Assembly: GCA_934394515.1 (NCBI GenBank)
Contig: CAKRRU010000004.1
Coordinates: 1-42,769 of the forward strand
Length of the DNA stretch: 42,769 bases
Source: an uncultured Acetatifactor sp.
GTDB taxonomy: Bacteria > Bacillota > Clostridia > Lachnospirales > Lachnospiraceae
Direction of reading: 5' to 3'
Part shown: positions 16,879 through 23,958 of the stretch, piece by piece
How the letters are laid out: each line of letters opens with the position of its first letter
Numbering within the stretch: position 1 is the first letter of the stretch
The notes under the pieces: model-generated
The model's input: the letters and a program-made list of their open reading frames with translations, nothing else
What the model was told of the DNA's origin: nothing
The model's database searches: none
Position numbers and translations under genes: made by a program

Positions 16879-17570
16879 TTTGCTTCCGTCATCAGACGGT
16901 ATTTCATCTCTGCGATCTTCCAGTCCGTGAGATTATCAATATCCTGCACTTCCAGTTCCGATACGATAAAGGGCAGGATATCTCCCACCATCAGCTTTTT
17001 ATTTACGGCAAAGCGCTCTGTGCGGAATACATAAAACTGCCCGACATCATGATAATGGGGCTGCAGATCCTGAGATCTGCTGTCCAGATATTCCGGATAC
17101 TTAAATACCAGCCGTTCCTGCTCTACTACCATAGCACGCTGGGGCGGATAAGAAAAGCTCACCACCGGGATCAGAGTATCCGCATCGCTTGCCTCAAGCT
17201 GTTCTGCTGCCGTCCTTAATTTTTCCGCCGTTACAAAGGGGGCTGTGGGATAAATACAGCATGCCACCTCAAAATGCATTCCCCGTTTTTCATACTCTGC
17301 CAGTACTTCCGCCAGCACATCATTGGTGGTGGCAAAGTCTCCCGACGTCGCCTCACTTCGGAAAAACGGTACTTCTGCGCCGTATTTTTTTGCGATCTCG
17401 GCGATCTCTTCCGAATCCGTAGATACCATGACATGATCAAACAGCCCGCTTTCCAGCGCTGCTTCTATGGAATATGCCAGAATCGGTTTCCCGCAAAATT
17501 CTCTGATATTCTTTTTGGGGATACGCTTGCTGCCTCCCCTGGCGGTGATAATTGCCAATCTGCTGCTCAT
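16875..17570 (-). CDS. pseF: PseF, pseudaminic acid cytidylyltransferase
   Basis: PseF activates pseudaminic acid with CTP to CMP-pseudaminic acid. The 231-aa protein starts with AIITARGGSKRIPKKNIREF; an Arg after GGSK is usual in PseF, where sialate enzymes (NeuA) have Gly. Further blocks are GKPILAYSIEAA, VSTDSEEIAEIAKKYGAEVP, EVACCIYPTAPFV, and DVGQFYVFRTERF, with DIDNLTDWKIAEMKY at the end. All are where a CMP-nonulosonate synthetase needs them. It is the first pse gene in its unit, 29 nt after a GT2 gene, and its stop overlaps the start of the FkbH-like gene. Confidence 0.9.
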   Translation of the reverse strand: MSSRLAIITARGGSKRIPKKNIREFCGKPILAYSIEAALESGLFDHVMVSTDSEEIAEIAKKYGAEVPFFRSEATSGDFATTNDVLAEVLAEYEKRGMHFEVACCIYPTAPFVTAEKLRTAAEQLEASDADTLIPVVSFSYPPQRAMVVEQERLVFKYPEYLDSRSQDLQPHYHDVGQFYVFRTERFAVNKKLMVGDILPFIVSELEVQDIDNLTDWKIAEMKYRLMTEAK

Positions 17571-17598
17571 TTCTATACCATACCTTTCTTATGACCCG

Positions 17599-18636
17599 CT
17601 AACGGGAAGCCCGTAAATTCCATACAAACTGTCGTAACCTGTAATATACAAAAAACTGCAGATCACTCTTCCTCTGCATGGCGATCAGCTTCTGTTCCTC
17701 AGGTCCTGTATATTGCAGATAGTATTTATTCTTATCAAAATCCGGAAAATATTTTTCCGTACCCTGCCGCAATTCCTTCACAAAGATAAGCTTCGGCTTC
17801 TTCACTCCGGACAGATAGGAGAATAAAGTGATTGCATAATACAGCTCCGTAAAGCGGTATTCGATCTGCTCCCGGTATTCCGTAAGGAACCCTCTGTCCC
17901 TGCATTCCGTATACAACAGTTCCGCCGCTTTCATGCGGTCACGGCATTTTTCCTCCGTGATATGATGCACAGTGGATACCTCATGCTGATAATAATAATA
18001 CAGCGGTTCCTCCACTCTCTCAAAATGTCGAAAGTACAGGCTCCACAAGGGGCCTGCACAATTATCTTCATAAAAAATATGTTCCGGAAAATCCAGGTGG
18101 TTCTCCCGGATCACACTGTGCTTATATATCTTTAATACCATACTGCCCGGACGCATAAACAGCTTTTCGTGTTTTTCCTTCGTCAGTTCCCCTGTCTGGT
18201 CCGGTGTATTGTTGACAATGACCCTGCCGACCTCAAAGGTATGACGATCCACCAGGCTGTAATCGCAGCCCACCAGATCCGCGCCGGTCTCCTCCGCCTT
18301 CTGTAGCAGTTTCTCATAATAGTCCGGAGATACCCAGTCATCGCTGTCAATGAAACCGATCCATTCTCCCTGCGCCGCCTTCAGTCCTTCATTCTTGGCT
18401 CCGCCCTGTCGTAAGTTCACGGGATTCGGAATCACACGAATCAGTTCCGGATAACGCTTTTCATAGTCCAGCAGGATTTCCAGTGATTCATCGGTGGAAG
18501 CATCATCCACACAAATAATCTCATAAGGATACATTCCGCGGATGGTCTGTCCCACGAGACTGTTCAGACAGTAATTCAGTTTTCCCTCTGCCGCCATGTT
18601 ATAGACGGGTACGATTATACTCAGCTTTTTGTCCAT
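17599..18636 (-). CDS. GT2 family glycosyltransferase
   Basis: A soluble, cytoplasmic GT-A type enzyme of 345 aa. It begins LSIIVPVYNMAAEGKLNYCL, followed by ICVDDASTDESLEIL near 41-55, GGAKNEGLKAAQGEW near 78-92, and the metal-binding FIDSDDWVS near 95-103. The C-terminal ~130 residues are charged and aromatic with no membrane span, as in capsule and teichoic-acid GT2 enzymes. Donor and acceptor cannot be read from the sequence. It sits between the ABC flippase and pseF, so it probably builds an intracellular lipid-linked chain before export. Confidence 0.85.
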   Translation of the reverse strand: MDKKLSIIVPVYNMAAEGKLNYCLNSLVGQTIRGMYPYEIICVDDASTDESLEILLDYEKRYPELIRVIPNPVNLRQGGAKNEGLKAAQGEWIGFIDSDDWVSPDYYEKLLQKAEETGADLVGCDYSLVDRHTFEVGRVIVNNTPDQTGELTKEKHEKLFMRPGSMVLKIYKHSVIRENHLDFPEHIFYEDNCAGPLWSLYFRHFERVEEPLYYYYQHEVSTVHHITEEKCRDRMKAAELLYTECRDRGFLTEYREQIEYRFTELYYAITLFSYLSGVKKPKLIFVKELRQGTEKYFPDFDKNKYYLQYTGPEEQKLIAMQRKSDLQFFVYYRLRQFVWNLRASR

Positions 18637-18684
18637 ACCTACACCCGTTTGCCATAATATCCCGGTGTTCCCCGACAGGTCTGT

Positions 18685-20439
18685 CTACACGGTTCCCCGT
18701 TCGACTCCGACCCTGCCGTTTTCTACCCGGTAGACAATGTCACATTTTTCAATGGTCTGCAATCTGTGTGCAATGATGATCAGTGTCTTGCGACCGTGCA
18801 GCCTGTTGATGGATTCCATGATTGCAGCTTCCGTATCGTTGTCCAGTGCGGAAGTCGCTTCATCCAGGATCAATACTTCCGGGTCATTATACAATGCTCT
18901 GGCGATACCGATACGCTGTCTCTGTCCTCCGGAGAGACGGATACCCCGCTCTCCGATGCCGGTCTCCAGACCTTCCGGCAAGGTCTTTATAAACTCATCC
19001 AGCTGTGCTTCTTTCAATACTTCCCACAGTCTGTCTTCGTCAATCTTATCCTCCGGTACTCCGAAGGCTACATTTTTACGGATCGTATCATCCAGCATGA
19101 AGATCATCTGCGGAATATAACCGATATTTTTCAGCCATTTCCGATAATTGCCGGACTCCTTCACATCCACGCTGTCCGCATAGATATGGCCGGTGCTGGG
19201 TTCTAACAGTCCCAGCAGGATATCCACTACCGTACTCTTGCCGGCACCGGAAGTACCCACGATACCCACCGAAGCACCTACCGGGATCTTCAGATCCGCA
19301 TGATCGAAGATCAGACGCTCGGTGTTCGGATATGCGTAAGTAATGTCTTTCATCTCAATAGTATCTTTTACTTCCAGTTTTTTCTCTTCGTCCGTGGCAA
19401 AAGACATGTCAATGTTCTGTCCGTTGATCTCATCCTGCAGATTATCACTGACACCCATGAAGAAGGGCTCAAAATAAGCAATAGAATTGATCTGGTTGTT
19501 AATACGGTTTACACAGGGTAACAGAACCAGTGCCGCAGCTGCCAAGGTTCCGAATACCGTCAGCATATTTTCAGTGGATACACCGCTTGCCACCAGGAAG
19601 ATCATATATCCCACCATGGTCGCCACGCAGGCGGTCTCGATCAAAAGCTTCGGCACCTGATTGTACAGGCTGTATCTCTGTACCGCGTCCACATAACCTT
19701 TACCGCACTTACGATACTCCGATACAAAGTACTGCTCCTTGCCGGCGATCTTCACTTCCTTGATGCCCTGCACCGTCTGTGAGATCCATTTGAACAGACT
19801 GCTGTAATAATCCTGATTGTCCTTACCCGCTTTATACATGATGGGTTTCAATACACGCTTGATCAGCCACATCAGAAGCAGCAATACCACCGCCATGAGA
19901 ATGGTCATGGTACCACTGGAGATAAAGCAGTAGCTGATCACAAACACCGAGACCACCGTATCGGACAGCAGCTGCAAAAGTGCCAGGATCAGGGCATACA
20001 TGTTGTTCACGTCCGAAGTGATGCTGCGCTGTACCACCGCTGTATCCGCATTCAGATAAAATTCGTAGCCGCGGCGCAGGTAATTGCGCATCATACGCTC
20101 GGAAGTACGGAACTGATTCGTATAGACAAAGGATAATGTCAGCTTCTGCTGGAAATAGGTGAACAGATTCTTCACCACAAATACCAGGATCAGAAGCACC
20201 ATAACAATGATGGAAAACGTCCGGTAGCTCTCCACTCCCATGATCTCATAGCAGGCTTCCGCCACCCGGCTGTGCTTTACCGCCTCAGGGTCAATGACGA
20301 TCTGCATGACCTCCACCAGCATTCCCACACCGGCAGTCTGCAAAAAAGCACTGATCACCATGAGAAAGATCAGCCCCACCATGGTTCTTTTTTGTTTTTT
20401 ATCCAACAAAACCCGTAATTTTTTGATTATCTGTAACAT
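18685..20439 (-). CDS. PglK/MsbA-like ABC transporter, fused permease and ATPase
   Basis: A 584-aa half-transporter that would act as a homodimer. Residues 20-310 hold six membrane spans of the ABC exporter fold. The ATPase domain has Walker A GTSGAGKST (395-403), the signature LSGGQ (502-506), Walker B VLILDEATSALD (522-533), and the switch His in IIIAHRLQTI. In glycan loci, PglK-type proteins flip a lipid-linked oligosaccharide across the membrane. No Wzx-type flippase is seen in the window, so this is the best candidate for that job. The start has GGAG about 7 nt upstream, and the gene follows the GT52-like gene by 15 nt. Confidence 0.88.
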   Translation of the reverse strand: MLQIIKKLRVLLDKKQKRTMVGLIFLMVISAFLQTAGVGMLVEVMQIVIDPEAVKHSRVAEACYEIMGVESYRTFSIIVMVLLILVFVVKNLFTYFQQKLTLSFVYTNQFRTSERMMRNYLRRGYEFYLNADTAVVQRSITSDVNNMYALILALLQLLSDTVVSVFVISYCFISSGTMTILMAVVLLLLMWLIKRVLKPIMYKAGKDNQDYYSSLFKWISQTVQGIKEVKIAGKEQYFVSEYRKCGKGYVDAVQRYSLYNQVPKLLIETACVATMVGYMIFLVASGVSTENMLTVFGTLAAAALVLLPCVNRINNQINSIAYFEPFFMGVSDNLQDEINGQNIDMSFATDEEKKLEVKDTIEMKDITYAYPNTERLIFDHADLKIPVGASVGIVGTSGAGKSTVVDILLGLLEPSTGHIYADSVDVKESGNYRKWLKNIGYIPQMIFMLDDTIRKNVAFGVPEDKIDEDRLWEVLKEAQLDEFIKTLPEGLETGIGERGIRLSGGQRQRIGIARALYNDPEVLILDEATSALDNDTEAAIMESINRLHGRKTLIIIAHRLQTIEKCDIVYRVENGRVGVERGTV

Positions 20440-20454
20440 TGATCGTCTCCAAAC

Positions 20455-21546
20455 TTATATCTGTTCATTCTGTCTGTGGATCAGAGGATTCTCATAGGCA
20501 TCCATGAAATCCGGTCCGAGGCGTACTGCCTCCTCCGCAAAAGGAAGTCCCTTCACCTCTGTAAATACCGTCACAACCTTTTTAAACTTCAGCCCCGGGA
20601 AAAAATTCAGCATTTCCATGGGCATAGAAGCGTCAAACTGCGGATATTCCGCAAAAAGCTTCCGGTAATCCAACACATCCCTTGGATGCGGTTTCAGGAA
20701 TATTGTGCCTTCCTTTTCGTACATTTTGATGATGTCCCGGAAGATCCTCTCTCTGACATCCAGCTCGCACAAAGGATCCGTAAGGATCAGTATCTTGTCC
20801 CCCACCTTATTGCTCTCTTCGATCTGGCGTTCCAGTTTCTCTTTGTTTCTTACAAATGCCTGCAGGATCAGCTGCTTGTCCTCTTCCGTCAGGCGATCTT
20901 CCAGAGGCTTTCTGGGCACCTCGATATATCTCGGACACGGGTATCGAATGGCGGAAATATCATTGACTTCCATATCCATACAGTATTTCCCGTAACCATT
21001 CTGTACAAAGATCAGATTCAGATACATGGATAAAAAGGCCTTGATCTTAAAATGTCCGCGGTTATCATATCTTGCCGCATCAAAATTCTTCAGACAGTTC
21101 AGTCCGTCCTCCACCGCATGGTACCGGATATGGTTCTGATTCAGATAGTAACCGATGGGATCCGAATCACAATAGACATAGATATCCCTGTACTGCCGCA
21201 GATCCACCGGTACAAAAGGAGCTTCGAGTTTTGCATATTCTCTCGTAAAACGGATCCGGTTTTTCAGATTTCCCAGAAAGCTTCCGGTATCCTGACGATA
21301 CTTTGCAAGCTCCGGAAAGTAATCCTCTCTCTTCTCATCGAACTCCAGCACCTCTTCAAATAATCCGGTACTCTCTACCCTGGATTTCAGATTTTCGAAA
21401 TTATTAGACATTTTGGACAACACTAAAGTAGCAGTCCCCGCTTTTTCCTTTTCTGCGGAATCTGCCTCTGCCCGTAATTTTAACTCTTTTAAAAAAGTCA
21501 CATATACATGATAGTAAGTGTGACATATATAAATTCTATCTTTCAT
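20455..21546 (-). CDS. GT52-like glycosyltransferase, candidate nonulosonate transferase
   Basis: A 363-aa protein starting RIYICHTYYHVYVTFLKEL, with AVEDGLNC (Glu 146, Asp 147, Gly 148) and FLKPHPRD (KPHPRD at 285-290). The E/D-D-G and K-P-H-P blocks are the hallmarks of the bacterial sialyltransferase superfamily that includes GT52. They provide the catalytic acid-base and CMP-binding residues. There is no membrane span, so it works in the cytoplasm. It opens the unit that also makes CMP-pseudaminic acid, so I infer it transfers pseudaminic acid; some GT52 members use UDP-sugars instead. The promoter lies about 45 nt upstream. Confidence 0.78.
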   Translation of the reverse strand: MKDRIYICHTYYHVYVTFLKELKLRAEADSAEKEKAGTATLVLSKMSNNFENLKSRVESTGLFEEVLEFDEKREDYFPELAKYRQDTGSFLGNLKNRIRFTREYAKLEAPFVPVDLRQYRDIYVYCDSDPIGYYLNQNHIRYHAVEDGLNCLKNFDAARYDNRGHFKIKAFLSMYLNLIFVQNGYGKYCMDMEVNDISAIRYPCPRYIEVPRKPLEDRLTEEDKQLILQAFVRNKEKLERQIEESNKVGDKILILTDPLCELDVRERIFRDIIKMYEKEGTIFLKPHPRDVLDYRKLFAEYPQFDASMPMEMLNFFPGLKFKKVVTVFTEVKGLPFAEEAVRLGPDFMDAYENPLIHRQNEQI

Positions 21547-21590
21547 GCTTCATCTCTGTTTTCGCTGTAATACTGTTTCAAATATTAATC

Positions 21591-21599
21591 ATTGTAACA
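21591..21599 (-). promoter_or_regulatory. extended -10 promoter for the leftward pse unit
   Basis: On the minus strand this reads TGTTACAAT: an extended -10 element with TG at -15/-14 and TACAAT as the -10 box. The predicted start of transcription lies near 21584, about 38 nt before the ATG of the GT52-like gene. No good -35 box is visible, as is common for extended -10 promoters. It faces away from the promoter at 21668. Confidence 0.55.
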
Positions 21600-21667
21600 T
21601 AATTTTCCTTATACGCACGAAAAACATTCCTTTTCTTAAAAAAAATTAAGATTTTCACAGGGTGCTA

Positions 21668-21676
21668 TGCTATAAT
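21668..21676 (+). promoter_or_regulatory. extended -10 promoter for the small rightward gene
   Basis: The stretch TGCTATAAT is a perfect extended -10 (TATAAT at 21671-21676). Transcription would start near 21683, giving a leader of about 33 nt before the ATG at 21716. The -35 region is weak. Between this and the leftward promoter there is an A/T-rich inverted repeat (CTTAA at 21635 with TTAAG at 21646) that could be a shared operator. Confidence 0.6.
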
Positions 21677-21715
21677 GAACTCATATTATTCCATCGACAG
21701 AAAGGTTCAGATATC

Positions 21716-22366
21716 ATGAAGTCACTTTTCACCCGTATTTCAAAGCAGAAACTTATAGTATTGTGTGGTATCTGGCTGCTCGCCGTCTGCGGGGGACTGT
21801 TTTTCAGTCTGCGAAGCATTACTCCCGTCATCTTAGCATCCTCGGTAAACTCCGCCGCTCCCCGGTACATAACGCTTACGCCCGGCGATGTTCTGACACA
21901 GGATTTCTCCGTTCCGGAAGGAACTTTGAAAAATATTTCCCTGATCGTTGCTTATGACCCCGCACAGGCAGAAGATACCCTGATACGCATCTCCGTGCTT
22001 CACGGTGATACTCCAGTGATGGAACAGCCGCTGCCTCTGATCGCAATGCCTTCTTCCTCTTTCTTCTCGTTCTCCGTCGAAGAAAAAGCCGCTTCCGAAG
22101 GCCGATATACTCTCCTGATTGAAAATGCATCAGACTCCTCCGGTCACAGCTTTTCTGTTCCTTACACAGCCACTCCCAATCTCAGCAATTCCGATTTTGA
22201 GGATTTTTCTGTGAACGATGCTCCGCAATCCGGTAAAATTTTATGCGCCACGCAGTATATTACCGGCTATTCCTACTACCCTGCCTGCTGTATCATCTTC
22301 TGTTTCTTCCTTGGCGGTGTCATTTTAAGCATTCTGTTACTGCGCCGTTCCTCTCACCGCCAGTGA
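21716..22366 (+). CDS. small two-span membrane protein with extracytoplasmic domain, unknown function
   Basis: A 216-aa protein. Its start is the ATG at 21716, with AGAAAGG upstream; a longer frame from 21662 would begin before the predicted transcription start. A membrane span lies at about 12-32, then an outer domain at about 45-185 rich in alternating hydrophobic residues (ITLTPGDVLTQDFSVPEGTL, RYTLLIENASD) that looks like a beta sandwich, then a second span at about 189-209 and a basic tail (RRSSHRQ). This layout resembles the outer beta-domains that some clostridial membrane glycosyltransferases carry, so it may assist one. I do not recognise the family. It is the only rightward gene within the leftward array, and its end overlaps the opposite gene by 30 nt. 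Confidence 0.7.
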   Translation: MKSLFTRISKQKLIVLCGIWLLAVCGGLFFSLRSITPVILASSVNSAAPRYITLTPGDVLTQDFSVPEGTLKNISLIVAYDPAQAEDTLIRISVLHGDTPVMEQPLPLIAMPSSSFFSFSVEEKAASEGRYTLLIENASDSSGHSFSVPYTATPNLSNSDFEDFSVNDAPQSGKILCATQYITGYSYYPACCIIFCFFLGGVILSILLLRRSSHRQ

Positions 22367-23881
22367 ATATTGCTTATTGATCGCAATGATCTCGTAGCCT
22401 TTGGCTTCCAGTTCTTCGCCGTAACCGGCCAGTGTCAGGTAGACACCGTCCTCTGTCACTTCCTCCATCGTCTGTATGTAACGGTAATTTGCAAAGGTGT
22501 CTGTTGCCGCCCATGCCGGATTTCCGGAATACACCACCGTATCTATGAACTCTCTCACCGGGATCTTATCTTCCCACAGAACATTTCCGTAACTCAGAGT
22601 CGCCGGAACCACCACCGTAACGATATTGTCTCTTTCTTTCGCGGCCTGTAATGCCTGCCGGCCCTCTTCTCCCCAGAAACGGTTACTTTCATTCGTGGCA
22701 TAATAATAGCAAAAAACTCCGAAGGAAAACAAAAAGAACGTAAGACACGCCTTCACGACCCCCGCACATTTCAGTTTGTCCGCCAGCTTCCACATTCCGT
22801 ATACGCCGTAAAATATAATGGGAATATGGATCAGATTCACATGAATAACCGTCACTGCGCTGTTCAGCACACTCATGATCCCCGCACTGACCAGCCAGAG
22901 GAGCATCACATATTCAAGGGGCTGTTTTTCCTTTTTCCCATGACGGAATATTTCTGTCAGCTGTAGAAGGATCCCAAGGATCAAAAACGGGGTCGTAAAA
23001 TAATAATAGGATCCGGTCTGCCCGCATGATGTATGATCGATACCGTCATACTGTGTCAGAACCAGTCGGCACAGGTCCTTGACGCTGCGGAAAATATTTC
23101 CCGCACTCAATTCTTCCCCACGGAAACCGGGCAGTCTGGGGATCGAGAAAAATGCCGTCTTTATCTCCGGGAGTATTCCCAGATTTACCCCGACAAAATA
23201 CACCAGCGGCCATGCCAGCAAGAGCAGGATGCCCACCGAGATCCACAGGTGTTTTCCAAAGGGAATGCTCTTACGATAAACCAGCAGGAATAAAATCAGG
23301 AATATGGGTATTACGATCCAGCTTTGTGCATAACTGTACAAAGTTGCGCCGAATACAAGCGCTGCGAAGGGCAGATACCCCGCTTTCTTTTTCACGCCCA
23401 ATACCAGTAATGTCACTGCAATGATAAACAGCGAAGGTGCCAGATTGGATTCCAGGGCAAAGCGGTTGTTCATAATACTCCATGGATTGATCGCCATTGC
23501 AAAGGAAAAGAACAGCCCGAATTTTTCATTCAATAATTCTCTTCCCAGAACATAAGCGGCATATACTCCCAGAATCCCAAAAAGTGCCTGGGGAATCCGG
23601 TACACCGTGGTGGTGGCTCCAAACAGCCAGAAAAACGGAATGGCCAGATAGGAATACAGAACGTTCATTCCGCTTCCCCACGCTACAAAATAGACCGGGA
23701 AACCGTACCCTCTGCTGTCGATGCCTTCCGTCATCAGTGCCCAGGCATTATAGGCGCCGTAAGCCTCGTCCGGCAGCACTCCCGCCGGATGTCTGCCCAG
23801 ACCGGTCAGTCTCGCTGCTGCCGCTATGCACAGGATCAGCAGCAATATCTTATGTTCTCTGACATATGTTTTTATCTTCAT
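22337..23881 (-). CDS. PMT_2/GT39-like membrane glycosyltransferase
   Basis: A 514-aa GT-C type protein. After the first span comes HPAGVLPDEAYGAYNAW, with Asp 38 and Glu 39 in the catalytic position of PMT_2/ArnT enzymes, then YGFPVYFVAWGSGMNVLYSY, a typical first-loop continuation. About ten spans follow, and the last ~120 residues are a small outer domain. The enzyme should transfer a sugar from a polyprenyl-phosphate donor to an acceptor outside the membrane. It is the last gene of unit 1, and its final 30 nt overlap the end of the rightward gene, leaving no room for an ordinary terminator between them. Confidence 0.82.
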   Translation of the reverse strand: MKIKTYVREHKILLLILCIAAAARLTGLGRHPAGVLPDEAYGAYNAWALMTEGIDSRGYGFPVYFVAWGSGMNVLYSYLAIPFFWLFGATTTVYRIPQALFGILGVYAAYVLGRELLNEKFGLFFSFAMAINPWSIMNNRFALESNLAPSLFIIAVTLLVLGVKKKAGYLPFAALVFGATLYSYAQSWIVIPIFLILFLLVYRKSIPFGKHLWISVGILLLLAWPLVYFVGVNLGILPEIKTAFFSIPRLPGFRGEELSAGNIFRSVKDLCRLVLTQYDGIDHTSCGQTGSYYYFTTPFLILGILLQLTEIFRHGKKEKQPLEYVMLLWLVSAGIMSVLNSAVTVIHVNLIHIPIIFYGVYGMWKLADKLKCAGVVKACLTFFLFSFGVFCYYYATNESNRFWGEEGRQALQAAKERDNIVTVVVPATLSYGNVLWEDKIPVREFIDTVVYSGNPAWAATDTFANYRYIQTMEEVTEDGVYLTLAGYGEELEAKGYEIIAINKQYSLAVRGTAQ

Positions 23882-23958
23882 TCCGATCTTTTCCTGATCC
23901 TTTCTTCTGTTCCGTTTCCAAACCGGTTTTTTCGTGCGTTCAGACTATGGTCGGGGAC

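Noticed and set aside
21635..21650. CTTAA-A6-TTAAG stretch as a terminator
   Set aside because: The stem is only five A/T-rich pairs, and it lies between two divergent promoters where a terminator has no purpose; an operator is at least as likely.
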